Source: Cryobacterium melibiosiphilum (GTDB lineage Bacteria; Actinomycetota; Actinomycetes; Actinomycetales; Microbacteriaceae). Taken from it: a DNA stretch of 64,000 bases. The notes below the pieces were generated by a model. It was not told the origin of the DNA, did not search any database, and was given only the letters and a program-made list of their open reading frames with translations. Positions 51,772 through 59,936 of the stretch are shown piece after piece; the first letter of the stretch is position 1; each line of letters begins with the position of its first letter. Made by a program: the position numbers and the translations under genes. The DNA lies in contig NZ_QZVS01000090.1 in assembly GCF_003602235.1 (NCBI RefSeq), positions 82,689 through 146,688 on the forward strand, written 5' to 3'.

Positions 51772-52977
51772 GTCTTCGAGCATGTGCGGACGGTTGATGA
51801 CGGCGCCGGCGATCGTCACCAGCACCGCCGTCGCGAGCAGAAACAGCAGCGGCCACGTCCAGCCGCCGGTCATTTCGTGCAGCAGGGCCGTCGCGAGCGG
51901 GCCGAGGGCTCCGATCAGGTAACCGACGCTCTGCACGAAACCGCTCAGGGCCACCGCACCCTCGTGGGTTCGGGTGCGCAGGTTGATCAGCACGAGTGCG
52001 AGGGGAAAAAACAGCGGTCCGAGGCCCGCGAAACTCACCCAGAGCCAGGTCAGCGTTCCCGGCAACAGCAGCAGGCCGAGGTCGCCGGCGATGAAGAAGA
52101 ACACGCCGAGGTAGACCAGCACCGCCACATTCTTCAGGCGGGCCGTCAGGACGGGAATGATGACCGCGCAGGGAAAACCCATCGCGGCGTAGAGGGACAG
52201 CATGATGCCCGCCTGGGTGGGGCTCACCCCGGCGCTGTCGATCAGCAGTTGCGGCAGCCACGCGAACATCGCGTAGGCATTGAGCGAACTCGCACCGAAG
52301 ATCACGGCGATCGCCCACGCGATCGGGGAACCCCAGATGCGCCGCAGGAGCGTCGCGTCGGCTTCCTCCACGTGCCGGTCGACGGGTGCCCGCCGGTCGC
52401 GCACGATCATCATCACCCACGGCACGAGGGCGAAGAGGGTGAGCACGCCCCAGAGCCCCAGGGAGACGCGCCAGCCCGCGGCATCCGCTATTGGAACGGC
52501 CACGAGCGGCGGCACGAGCGCGCTGAGCGAGACGACCGTGACGTAGAGGGAGGTCACCAGCCCGATCCGGTCGGGAAAGTATTTCTTGACCAGGGGCGGC
52601 AGCAGCACGTTGGCCACCCCGAGTCCCGCGAAGGTCACGACGCTCGTCATGATGAACCAGCCGAACGAGCCCGCGCCGCCCCGACCGACGTGGCCGATCG
52701 CGAGGGCGATCAACGCGAGCACCAGCACGCGTTCCAGGCTCAGCCGGCGGGTGAACATCGGAGTGACGATGCCGAAAAGCGCGAAACACAGCGGCGGCAG
52801 CATGCCGAGCAGCCCGAGCGCCACGGCGCCGAGGGGAATGTCGACCTCGACGAGCGAGACGATGGGAGACAGCGCCGCGACGGCGGTGCGCAGGCTGCCG
52901 GCCGCGAGGACGATGCCGAGCAGCGCGAGCAGTCGGCCCGCCCAGAGACCGCGGGGAGGGAAAGCGGCGTCAGTCAC
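51754..52977 (-). CDS. MFS transporter, CynX/NimT type
   Basis: This 407-residue major facilitator protein has twelve helices. The first segments (LLALLGIVLAAGSLRTAVAALSPIV, FGIVTPMFTRRLSLERVL) match the CynX/NimT branch, which includes cyanate and 2-nitroimidazole transporters; the substrate is unknown. It starts at GTG 52977, nine bases after the stop of the TetR-like gene, so the two are almost certainly one transcript with the regulator controlling transporter expression. Confidence 0.85.
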   Translation of the reverse strand: MTDAAFPPRGLWAGRLLALLGIVLAAGSLRTAVAALSPIVSLVEVDIPLGAVALGLLGMLPPLCFALFGIVTPMFTRRLSLERVLVLALIALAIGHVGRGGAGSFGWFIMTSVVTFAGLGVANVLLPPLVKKYFPDRIGLVTSLYVTVVSLSALVPPLVAVPIADAAGWRVSLGLWGVLTLFALVPWVMMIVRDRRAPVDRHVEEADATLLRRIWGSPIAWAIAVIFGASSLNAYAMFAWLPQLLIDSAGVSPTQAGIMLSLYAAMGFPCAVIIPVLTARLKNVAVLVYLGVFFFIAGDLGLLLLPGTLTWLWVSFAGLGPLFFPLALVLINLRTRTHEGAVALSGFVQSVGYLIGALGPLATALLHEMTGGWTWPLLFLLATAVLVTIAGAVINRPHMLEDDLARP

Positions 52978-52986
52978 CGAGCGCGT

Positions 52987-53646
52987 CTAGTGCTGGCCGA
53001 GGGCGGCCTGACGCGACGCCCGGATGCGTTCCGGCAGCGTGAGCAGGTCGGCAAGCCGATCGGTGGGCACCAGCCCGGGAAGCAGCATGTGCCACATCTC
53101 GACGAGGCGCTGCTGGATGTCTTCCCGGCGGGTGAGCACATCGGACACGACCTGCACCCCGGTGAACCCCGAGATGAGGAAGTGTGCCGCGCTGCAGACC
53201 TCGACCGTTTCGGTGATGTCGCCCTCGACTTGGCCCCGGCGCAGAAATACTTCGGCGGCCTTCATCCAGTCCAAGTAGGGGGCGTCGACGGGCGAGGCGA
53301 AATTCGCGGCTTCGATCGTGAGACGCACTCCCGCGCTGACGACCGGGTTGTTGTGGAGCTGATCGGCGATTTCGAGGGTCATCACGATCATGGCGTTCAG
53401 TCCGCGCATATTCGACGCGACCAGGTCCCGCCCGATCGCTGAGGACAGCTCGTGCTGGGACTCGATGATGGCCCGGGCCAAGGCTTCTTTCGAGTCGAAG
53501 TGAAAGTACAGCGCCCCCTTGGTGACGCCGGCCTCGGCACAGACGTCGGCGAGGGAGGTGCTCCCGTAACCGCGCTGCTGAAATACGGCGGCCGCGCCGC
53601 TGATGATCGCCGCCCGCGTGACGACCGCTCGAGCCTGTTGTGCCAC
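52987..53646 (-). CDS. TetR family regulator, ScbR/gamma-butyrolactone receptor-like
   Basis: This 219-residue repressor has the helix-turn-helix STSLADVCAEAGVTKGALYFHFDSKEALA at about 29-57. The ligand domain has NPVVSAGVRLTIEA and a late HFLISGFTGVQVVSDVLTRREDI, which resemble Streptomyces ScbR/ArpA-type autoregulator receptors. No AfsA-type butyrolactone synthase gene is in the window. The downstream MFS gene is the likely target. GTG start with GAGGAG upstream; TTGTCG and CTAAAT spaced by 17 bases form a plausible promoter. Confidence 0.8.
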   Translation of the reverse strand: MAQQARAVVTRAAIISGAAAVFQQRGYGSTSLADVCAEAGVTKGALYFHFDSKEALARAIIESQHELSSAIGRDLVASNMRGLNAMIVMTLEIADQLHNNPVVSAGVRLTIEAANFASPVDAPYLDWMKAAEVFLRRGQVEGDITETVEVCSAAHFLISGFTGVQVVSDVLTRREDIQQRLVEMWHMLLPGLVPTDRLADLLTLPERIRASRQAALGQH

Positions 53647-53789
53647 TGCTACTCCTCAGGAAGAATTTACTCGATTTAGACTAGCGGGTTGCCACTCGAC
53701 AAAAAACGGACTGATAGGTATGGTTATCTCAAGCGCCACGGTGTCGTGCCGCTGAACGAACTTCGGGGGAACAGTGTTTGGGGACCATC

Positions 53790-54011
53790 ATGAATGACAT
53801 CATCAGTACGGGCGCCTGGGTGGGCATCGGTGTCGGTCTCGGAGCCCTCGTCTTCATCGTGGCCCTGGTCATCGGTGCCCTCGTGCAGATCGGCCGCGCC
53901 GTGCACCTGCGCGAGACCGTGCGCACCAACTGGGTGCTCGCCGTCATCCTCGCCCCGGTCTTCGGTGCGATCGCCTGGTTCGCGGTCGGCAACCGGGTGC
54001 GGCTGAACTAG
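53790..54011 (+). CDS. Small membrane protein (PLDc_N-like)
   Basis: This 73-residue protein has two membrane helices. The second ends WVLAVILAPVFGAIAWFAVGNR, which resembles the PLDc N-terminal (phospholipase D-nuclease N-terminal) short membrane module found as a stand-alone protein in actinobacteria. Function unknown. ATG 53790 follows a G-rich stretch (GGGG six bases before). Its TAG stop shares the palindrome CTAG with the ribF stop on the other strand. Confidence 0.7.
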   Translation: MNDIISTGAWVGIGVGLGALVFIVALVIGALVQIGRAVHLRETVRTNWVLAVILAPVFGAIAWFAVGNRVRLN

Positions 54012-54982
54012 CCGATGGTGCGCTGCGTGGCCGGCTCGGCGAGAATCTGCCGCACGCGGGCGACGTCGTCGCGAATTTGCGCGATCAGCGGCTCAACGCC
54101 CTCGTAGGCGACCATGCCGCGAATGTGTTCCACGAACGCCACGTCAATGCGGTGGCCGTAGAGGTCGATGTCCTCGTCGAGCACGAAGGCCTCGACCTGC
54201 GTCTGAACGATGCCTTCGAAGGTGGGATTCTTGCCCACCGAAATGGCCGCCGGGTAACGAACACCGGCATCCGTCAGCCAGCCGGCGTAAACGCCGTCGG
54301 CAGGAGTGAGTCCCTCGGCCTCGGGCTCGAGGTTGGCCGTGGGAAAACCGAGCTCGCGGCCGCGCGCCGCGCCGTGCACGACGATTCCTCGCATGGTCGG
54401 CAGGTGGCCGAGCAGCCGGGATGCCGCAGCCACATCGCCGGCGGCAAGCAGCTCGCGAATCCACGTCGACGACACCCGTCGTGGCTGGCCCAGTCCGACG
54501 TCTTCAATCAGGTCGACGGCGAACCCGAAGCGGATGCCGAGCTTCCGCAGCAGCGCCACGTCGCCGGCGCCACGGTGCCCGAACCGAAAGTCCCGCCCCA
54601 CGAGCACGTGCCGGGCGTGGAGGTCACTGACCAGGACGTTGCGCACGAAGTCTTCGGGTTCGAGGTCCGCCAGCTCCCGGGTGAATTCGAGCACGAGCGT
54701 CGCGTCGACGCCGGTCTCGGCGAGCAGGTCGAGCTTCTGGTCGGTGCTGACGAGGGCGTGCGGGCAGCGCTCCGGCGCCAGCAGGGCGAGCGGATGCCGA
54801 TCGAAAGTCACGACAACGGTGCGGAGATCGTCGCGGGCGGCGAGCCGCTCGAGTTCGGCGATGACCGCGCGGTGTCCGGCATGCACGCCGTCGAATTTGC
54901 CGATGGTGACGGCGGAGGCCGGCCAGTCCGTCGGAATCGACGTCAGACCGCGGAAGACGTTCATGCGGCGGTCCGGCGTCAT
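54008..54982 (-). CDS. ribF: Bifunctional riboflavin kinase/FAD synthetase
   Basis: This 324-residue enzyme makes FMN and then FAD from riboflavin. The N-terminal nucleotidyltransferase domain has VTIGKFDGVHAGHRAVI at about 26-42, FTRELADLEPEDFV and VGRDFRFGHRGAGD; the C-terminal kinase domain has GRELGFPTANLEPE, DGVYAGWL and VGKNPTFEG. The ATG at 54982 forms an ATGA overlap with the stop of the upstream membrane-protein gene; a second ATG lies six codons inside. It belongs to the truB-ribF conserved neighbourhood. Confidence 0.93.
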   Translation of the reverse strand: MTPDRRMNVFRGLTSIPTDWPASAVTIGKFDGVHAGHRAVIAELERLAARDDLRTVVVTFDRHPLALLAPERCPHALVSTDQKLDLLAETGVDATLVLEFTRELADLEPEDFVRNVLVSDLHARHVLVGRDFRFGHRGAGDVALLRKLGIRFGFAVDLIEDVGLGQPRRVSSTWIRELLAAGDVAAASRLLGHLPTMRGIVVHGAARGRELGFPTANLEPEAEGLTPADGVYAGWLTDAGVRYPAAISVGKNPTFEGIVQTQVEAFVLDEDIDLYGHRIDVAFVEHIRGMVAYEGVEPLIAQIRDDVARVRQILAEPATQRTIG

Positions 54983-55467
54983 GGCGTCTTCCGGCCCGCG
55001 ACGGCCTGAACGGCCGGGCGGTGCGTGTACAGCCACCACATGCCGAGCACCGGCAGCACCAGCGGAATAAAGAGGTAGCCACTGCCGAACACCGACCAGA
55101 CGGTGGCGTGCTGGAACAGGGCCGGGTCGACCAGGCTCAGGGTGCCGACGACGAGCACGCCGAGCATCTCGAACCCGATCGTGGCCCACGCAACCCGGTA
55201 CCAGAGCGCGCCCCGGTTGATGAGCGCGACGGTGGCGACGATGTAGACGACCGCGGCGAGGGCCGACAGCGAATAGGCGAGCGGCGCTTCGTCGAATTTC
55301 GACAGGATCTGCACGAACGAGCGACCCGTGGCCGCGAGGGCCAGCACGCCGTAAACGGCGATCAGCAGTCGCCCGATACCGGTCGCACGTGAGGCGGCCG
55401 GTCGGCCAGCGGCCGACGGGGATCGTGGCGGTTGCTGGGGATTCACGCCGGTCTGCTGTTCTGTCAT
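54979..55467 (-). CDS. Hypothetical four-helix membrane protein
   Basis: I do not recognise this 162-residue protein. A Pro/Ala-rich cytoplasmic N-terminus of about 30 residues precedes four hydrophobic helices (LLIAVYGVLALAATG, SLSALAAVVYIVATVALI, GFEMLGVLVVGTLSLV and YLFIPLVLPVLGMWWLYTH). It lies between the truB-linked genes and ribF, overlapping the ribF start by four bases, so it is cotranscribed with ribF. Similar proteins occur at this position in related actinobacteria as far as I recall. Confidence 0.65.
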   Translation of the reverse strand: MTEQQTGVNPQQPPRSPSAAGRPAASRATGIGRLLIAVYGVLALAATGRSFVQILSKFDEAPLAYSLSALAAVVYIVATVALINRGALWYRVAWATIGFEMLGVLVVGTLSLVDPALFQHATVWSVFGSGYLFIPLVLPVLGMWWLYTHRPAVQAVAGRKTP

Positions 55468-55525
55468 CGCACGGCAATTATGCCAGCATTCGCTGACGAC
55501 AGCCTCACCGGCGCCGACTCGGGCG

Positions 55526-55894
55526 TCATACCCCCTGCACGGTCCAGATCTGCACCATGCGGTACACCATCACGGCGACCGACAGGCACGCGACGCCGAG
55601 GATGACCGTGCTCCAGCGGCTGCGCTCAATGAGCGCCCAGAAGCCCGCGGCGACCGGCAGCAGGATCGCGCTGATCAGGTAGGTGTAAAACTCGAGCAGG
55701 CTGCCGGTCGCCTCGTTGCCCACCAGCGGGGCGACCAACGCCACCACCAGCTGCACGATGAGCAGCAGTTCCACGAGCAGGGTGGCGCCCATGGTGAGGT
55801 CGGTCGGTTTGCGCCCGAACAGGCCGAGCACCACGCAGAGCACTCCGGCGGGCACCATGACCGCGAGCTGGAGCCAGCTGAACCACTCGATCAT
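55526..55894 (-). CDS. Hypothetical membrane protein
   Basis: This unrecognised 122-residue protein has four hydrophobic helices with short loops, one carrying GRKPTDLTMG between helices 1 and 2. Its ATG overlaps the truB stop in an ATGA quartet (55891-55894), so it is translated from the truB message. The following gene is another small membrane protein and then ribF, giving two membrane proteins inside an RNA-modification/flavin operon. Confidence 0.65.
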   Translation of the reverse strand: MIEWFSWLQLAVMVPAGVLCVVLGLFGRKPTDLTMGATLLVELLLIVQLVVALVAPLVGNEATGSLLEFYTYLISAILLPVAAGFWALIERSRWSTVILGVACLSVAVMVYRMVQIWTVQGV

Positions 55895-56982
55895 CGGTTC
55901 TGGTCCGCCTCGGTGACGGATGCCGGGAGCTCGGCGGGCGCTGCGGGCTCGACCGGCACGTCGGGCACGTCGGACGCCGAGGCCTCGGCCGGCACGTCGG
56001 GCGGAAAGTTCAGCACCGACTTGGCGTGGTGCCCGCGCAGCTCGACGAGGCCCACGAGCCGGCCGTCCGGGGCGACGGCCGCGACCGGCACGACCGCCCC
56101 GGCGCCATCATGCCCCGACCCCGGACGGGCCTTGATCGCGGCGGCGAACGCGGGTTCCACGTCGATGCGCTTGCCGTGGCCCAGGTCGATGGCCTGCTGC
56201 GGTGTGAGGTCGAGACGAGCGAGCAGCCGGGTGGCGGCATCCGTCGGGGGGATGAGGTTCGCGGCGACGTCGAGCTCGTCGAGCAGTCGGGCGTCGTCGA
56301 TGCGGAACGGGCCGATGCGGGTGCGGCGCAGCGCGGTGAGGTGGCCCCCCACTCCGAGCGCGGCGCCGAGGTCGCGGGCGAGGGCACGAATGTAGGTGCC
56401 GGAGCCGCAGTCGACGCGCACCTGGAGGTCGAGGAACCCGTCGACAGCAGTGCTCGTGAGCAGCTCGAAGGCGCTCACGGTCACCGGTCGGGGTGGCAGC
56501 TGCACGTCTTCACCGGCGCGCACGCGGGCGTACGCCCGCTGGCCGTCGATTTTGATGGCGCTCACGGCGCTCGGGCGCTGTTCGATGGCGCCGGTCAGGG
56601 CCGTCATGCCGGCGTGCACGACCTCGGCGGTCAGCGCGGCGACGGTTTCCGGCGTCGCGCGGCCGATCTCTTCGCCCTCCGCGTCATCCGTCGTCGTGGA
56701 CGCGCCGAGGCGGATCGTGGCGAAATATTCCTTGTCGAGGCCCACGACGTAGGTCAGCAGCCGGGTCGAGCTGTTGATGCCGAGCACGAGCAGGCCGGTC
56801 GCCATCGGGTCGAGGGTGCCGGCATGGCCGACCTTGCGGGTGCCCGCCAGGCGCCGGGTGCGGGCGACGGCATCGTGGCTCGTCCAGCCCTGGATCTTGT
56901 CGACGAGCAGCAGGCCACTCGCGGTGATGCCCTGCGGGCGAGCTGGCCGGGGCTGGACCGGGCGGGTGGTGTCGGCGCTCAT
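55891..56982 (-). CDS. truB: tRNA pseudouridine(55) synthase
   Basis: This 363-residue enzyme isomerises U55 in the tRNA T loop. The catalytic aspartate is D58 in KVGHAGTLDPMATG, with DKEYFATIRLG, QRPSAVSAIKIDGQRAYARVRAGE and CGSGTYIRALARDLG following. It is longer than the E. coli enzyme because of an acidic, Ala/Pro/Val-rich C-terminal tail of about 50 residues. GGAGG lies eight to twelve bases before the ATG. It is normally next to rbfA; here four unrelated genes separate them. Confidence 0.95.
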   Translation of the reverse strand: MSADTTRPVQPRPARPQGITASGLLLVDKIQGWTSHDAVARTRRLAGTRKVGHAGTLDPMATGLLVLGINSSTRLLTYVVGLDKEYFATIRLGASTTTDDAEGEEIGRATPETVAALTAEVVHAGMTALTGAIEQRPSAVSAIKIDGQRAYARVRAGEDVQLPPRPVTVSAFELLTSTAVDGFLDLQVRVDCGSGTYIRALARDLGAALGVGGHLTALRRTRIGPFRIDDARLLDELDVAANLIPPTDAATRLLARLDLTPQQAIDLGHGKRIDVEPAFAAAIKARPGSGHDGAGAVVPVAAVAPDGRLVGLVELRGHHAKSVLNFPPDVPAEASASDVPDVPVEPAAPAELPASVTEADQNR

Positions 56983-57127
56983 GCGCGGGCCTCCGAAGAA
57001 GTTGGGACGCCGGGAACGGGATGAGGTTTGGTGCCGAAGGCGCTGCGCACGACGCCAGTTTATCAGGCGCCGCGTGGCCAGCCGCCGGGGTGCCGGTCGT
57101 CGTGCCGCGCGGCGCGCACCGGCACCC

Positions 57128-57133
57128 TAGGCT
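57128..57133 (+). promoter_or_regulatory. -10 box before upstream ORF of panE
   Basis: TAGGCT is followed by six bases and an ATG at 57140, the same spacing seen at many leaderless genes in this window, suggesting the transcript begins at the ATG of the short upstream ORF. Confidence 0.55.
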
Positions 57134-57139
57134 GATCCC

Positions 57140-57220
57140 ATGCTCACCCCGTTGCCGTCCGGCGCCCGCTCCTGCGCCCATTCCTGCGCTCCCTGCTGCA
57201 GCCTCTTACCGTGCAGATAG
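57140..57220 (+). CDS. Cysteine-rich 26-residue upstream ORF of panE
   Basis: This short reading frame starts at an ATG directly after a -10-like box and ends at TAG 57218-57220, overlapping the panE GTG start (57211) by ten bases. The peptide has five cysteines in its last fifteen residues (SCAHSCAPCCSLLPCR). It may be a leaderless leader peptide whose translation controls panE, similar in kind to cysteine-responsive upstream ORFs described in mycobacteria. Alternatively, panE could simply start upstream in another frame; there is no protein-level evidence. Confidence 0.4.
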   Translation: MLTPLPSGARSCAHSCAPCCSLLPCR

Positions 57221-58215
57221 CCGTCATCGGCGCCGGGGCGCTCGGCAGCACCTTCGCGACGCTGCTCGCCCGAGCCGGACACCGGGTCACGGTGACCGCC
57301 CGCGGGCGTGCGCTCGACGTGATCCGGGAGGAGGGCATCCGCCTGTCTGGCGGGTTCGGGGACACGCACTGCCGACCGATCGCGCTCGAACGGCTCACCG
57401 AGACACCCGACCTGACCCTCGTCTGCACCAAGGCGCACGATGCGGAGGCCGCGATCACCGATAACGCGTCGGCCATCAACGGCTCCCCCGTGATCGTCGT
57501 GCAGAACGGCCTCGACGGGGTCACGACCGCGGCCCGGCTGCTGCCGGACTCCGAGTGTTTCGGCGCCCTCACCCTGATCGCCGCGCACTACGAGTCCCCC
57601 GGGGTCGTGCGGGTGACCACGGCGGCGCCGACCTATCTCGGTCGCGACTCCGGGGCAGCGGATGCCGCCACTCGGCACTGGCAGGCCGTGCTGGGCACCG
57701 CGGTTCCTACCTCTGCCGAGGGCAACTTCGTCGGCGCCCAGTGGACCAAGCTCGTGGTCAACATGCTCAACGCGTTGCCGGCGATCACCGGCCTCAGCGT
57801 GCAGGAGGTCATCGACCATCCCGGACTGCGCCGCGTGATGACGGCGAGCATGCGGGAAGCCGTGCGGGTCGCCCGTGCACGCGGCGTCACCTTCGGCCAG
57901 CTGCAGGGCCTCGACGACCGCCGACTGCGGGCCTTCGCCGTGCTGCCGCTCTGGGCCGGCCAACTGTTGCCGCTTCGTCTGCGGGCACGGATGGGCGCGG
58001 TGCCCAACCAGGGTTCGACGCTGCAGAGCCTCCAACGGGGACAGGTCACCGAGATCGACTACCTCAACGGCGCAATCGTGCGCGCGGCCACGTTGGCGGG
58101 AATCAGCGCACCGGTCAGCGCCGTGCTGACCGCCCTGGTGCACGAGGTCGAGGTGAGCGGGATCTCGCTGACGCCCGACGCGGTGCTCGCCCGATTCGCG
58201 GGCGGGTGTCGATAG
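57211..58215 (+). CDS. panE: 2-dehydropantoate 2-reductase (ApbA/PanE family)
   Basis: This 334-residue NADPH-dependent reductase would convert ketopantoate to pantoate for coenzyme A synthesis. The Rossmann motif is GAGALGSTFATLLARAGH at about 7-24; the catalytic lysine lies in QWTKLVVNMLNALPAITG, followed by the helical C-terminal domain with MGAVPNQGSTLQSL and the glutamate in TEIDYLNGAIV. The GTG start has no clear Shine-Dalgarno and overlaps a cysteine-rich upstream ORF, so expression may depend on re-initiation. The stop codon lies within a palindrome. Confidence 0.85.
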   Translation: MQIAVIGAGALGSTFATLLARAGHRVTVTARGRALDVIREEGIRLSGGFGDTHCRPIALERLTETPDLTLVCTKAHDAEAAITDNASAINGSPVIVVQNGLDGVTTAARLLPDSECFGALTLIAAHYESPGVVRVTTAAPTYLGRDSGAADAATRHWQAVLGTAVPTSAEGNFVGAQWTKLVVNMLNALPAITGLSVQEVIDHPGLRRVMTASMREAVRVARARGVTFGQLQGLDDRRLRAFAVLPLWAGQLLPLRLRARMGAVPNQGSTLQSLQRGQVTEIDYLNGAIVRAATLAGISAPVSAVLTALVHEVEVSGISLTPDAVLARFAGGCR

Positions 58216-58282
58216 GTGACAGCTGTGAGCTCGCGACCCCGCTAGAGCGATGTTGCTCGCTCACAGCTGTCACGTATCGACA
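58207..58282. repeat. Palindrome between convergent panE and kinase gene
   Basis: Two 24-base arms (58207-58230 and 58259-58282) pair with one mismatch; the arms contain GTGACAGCTGTGAGC. The panE TAG (58213-58215) is in the left arm. There is no T tract. It is not related in sequence to the 62-bp repeat, but its outer and inner parts have the same layout. Confidence 0.85.
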
Positions 58283-58307
58283 GTGAAGCCGCGCACACCC
58301 CGCGCGC

Positions 58308-58910
58308 TCAGCAACGGTCGAGGAACCGCCGCACCGGGCCGGCCGGATCGGTGTTGTCGATGACCGCGGTGACGCTGTCCCGCGGCGACACCTCCGCCAG
58401 GTAGGCCGCGTGCGCCGGGGTCTCGGCAGCCGTCTCGAGCAGCACGCTGTACGACCACAGGTTGTGCACATCGGGCCGGTTCACGAACTCGCCGTCCAGG
58501 ATGAGCACCGCGTCGTGCGGCGCGGTGTGCCAGTTCGGCTGGATCCACTCGCCGCTGGTGGGGTCGCGCTGCTTGAGCACGAAGCCCGTGCTGCCGCCCA
58601 TCCGGAACGGTTCCACGAGCACGCGGCGCAACGCCGAATCGTCGAAACCGGAACGGTACAGGCGCAGCTGCGGGTCGGGTTCCGAGGAATCCTGTTCGTT
58701 GCCGGCCTTCTGAAAGTACCGCATCGACGCGCGAAAGACGTGGCGGTCGTTTTCGGTGAGCACCTCGGCCAGGTTGCCGGCGAAAGCGACCCGACCGGAG
58801 GCATCCGTGCCGTCAACGGCGATGATCGTGCGGCCGCGACCGTAATTGTGCATGATCTCCGCGGCCAGGGAACGCAGAAAGTCTGTGCGGGGTGTGGAAA
58901 CGAGCTTCAT
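58308..58910 (-). CDS. Uridine kinase-like P-loop protein with degenerate Walker A
   Basis: This 200-residue protein resembles the uridine kinase/phosphoribulokinase fold (IIAVDGTDASGR at 29-40, later LILDGEFVNRPDVHNLWSYSVLLETA). The Walker A sequence GTDASGRVAF has arginine at the lysine position and valine at the serine/threonine position, so nucleotide binding or catalysis may be lost or altered. Many actinobacterial relatives keep GPDGSGKTTFA, as I recall. TAGGCT lies six bases before the ATG, back to back with the mutY promoter. Confidence 0.75.
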   Translation of the reverse strand: MKLVSTPRTDFLRSLAAEIMHNYGRGRTIIAVDGTDASGRVAFAGNLAEVLTENDRHVFRASMRYFQKAGNEQDSSEPDPQLRLYRSGFDDSALRRVLVEPFRMGGSTGFVLKQRDPTSGEWIQPNWHTAPHDAVLILDGEFVNRPDVHNLWSYSVLLETAAETPAHAAYLAEVSPRDSVTAVIDNTDPAGPVRRFLDRC

Positions 58911-58962
58911 GGGAAAAGCCTAAGCCTCCGGGCCACCGTGGTTGGCGATTAGATTGGAATGG

Positions 58963-59874
58963 ATGACTGCCACGGCCCCCACCGACCTGCACCCTCCCCG
59001 ACACCAGCCGGTGGGCGTCGTGCTCAACGCCTGGTTCCGTGCCGAGGCCCGCTCCCTGCCGTGGCGCCGGTCGGGCTTCGGTGCCTGGGGCATCCTGGTG
59101 AGCGAGTTCATGCTGCAGCAGACGCCGGTGAACCGGGTGATTCCCCGGCTCGAGGAGTGGCTGGCCCGCTGGCCGACCCCGGCAGACCTCGCCGCTGTGC
59201 CGGCGAGCGAAGCCGTGCGGGCCTGGGCGAGCCTCGGCTACCCCCGCCGCGCGCTGTGGTTGCACGCGGCCGCGGTGCAGATCACCGAGCAGCACGGCGG
59301 CGTCGTTCCGCACGACGTGGACACCCTGTTGGAGCTGACCGGCATCGGCGACTACACCGCCCGGGCGGTCGCCGTGTTCGCGTACGGGCATCGGCATCCG
59401 GTTGTGGACACCAACACCCGCCGGGTCATCGCCCGCGCGATCACCGGCCAGGCCGAGCCGGCGCCGCCCTCCCGCACCCGTGACCTCGAGGCCATGAATG
59501 CGCTGCTCCCGCCCGACGACACCGAGGCCGCGGTCTTCAACGCCGCCACGATGGAGCTCGGCGCGGTCGTCTGCACCGCGCGCACTCCACACTGCGACGA
59601 CTGTCCGATTCGTAACACTTGCGCCTGGCGCGCCGCCGGCTACCCGGTTTACGACGGCCCGCGCAAGACCGTGCAGAAGAGCTTCGCGGGCAGCGACCGG
59701 CAGGTGCGCGGCCTGATCATGGCCGAGCTGCGCTCCACGCACCGACCGGTGACGGATGCCGAGATCACCACCCTCTGGCCCGACGCCACCCAGCGTGACC
59801 GCGCCCTGGCCGGGTTGCTCGTCGACGGCCTCGCGGTGGCTGCGCCCTCGGGCGGCTACCTGCTGCCAGACTAG
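58963..59874 (+). CDS. mutY: A/G-specific adenine DNA glycosylase
   Basis: This 303-residue base-excision enzyme removes adenine paired with 8-oxoguanine. It has WRRSGFGAWGILVSEFMLQQTPVNRV, the helix-hairpin-helix ELTGIGDYTARAVAVFAYG, a catalytic aspartate in HPVVDTNTRRVIAR, and a [4Fe-4S] cluster with four cysteines in CTARTPHCDDCPIRNTC (spacing 6, 2, 5). The NUDIX-like C-terminal domain of longer MutY proteins is reduced to a short winged segment. ATG 58963 lies seven bases after TAGATT. The alditol oxidase gene follows 62 bp later. Confidence 0.92.
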   Translation: MTATAPTDLHPPRHQPVGVVLNAWFRAEARSLPWRRSGFGAWGILVSEFMLQQTPVNRVIPRLEEWLARWPTPADLAAVPASEAVRAWASLGYPRRALWLHAAAVQITEQHGGVVPHDVDTLLELTGIGDYTARAVAVFAYGHRHPVVDTNTRRVIARAITGQAEPAPPSRTRDLEAMNALLPPDDTEAAVFNAATMELGAVVCTARTPHCDDCPIRNTCAWRAAGYPVYDGPRKTVQKSFAGSDRQVRGLIMAELRSTHRPVTDAEITTLWPDATQRDRALAGLLVDGLAVAAPSGGYLLPD

Positions 59875-59936
59875 AACGGAAGTTCAGCCTGAGGTTCGGG
59901 CTCGACACGCCTGCGTGACGCTCAACGGGGAGACAG

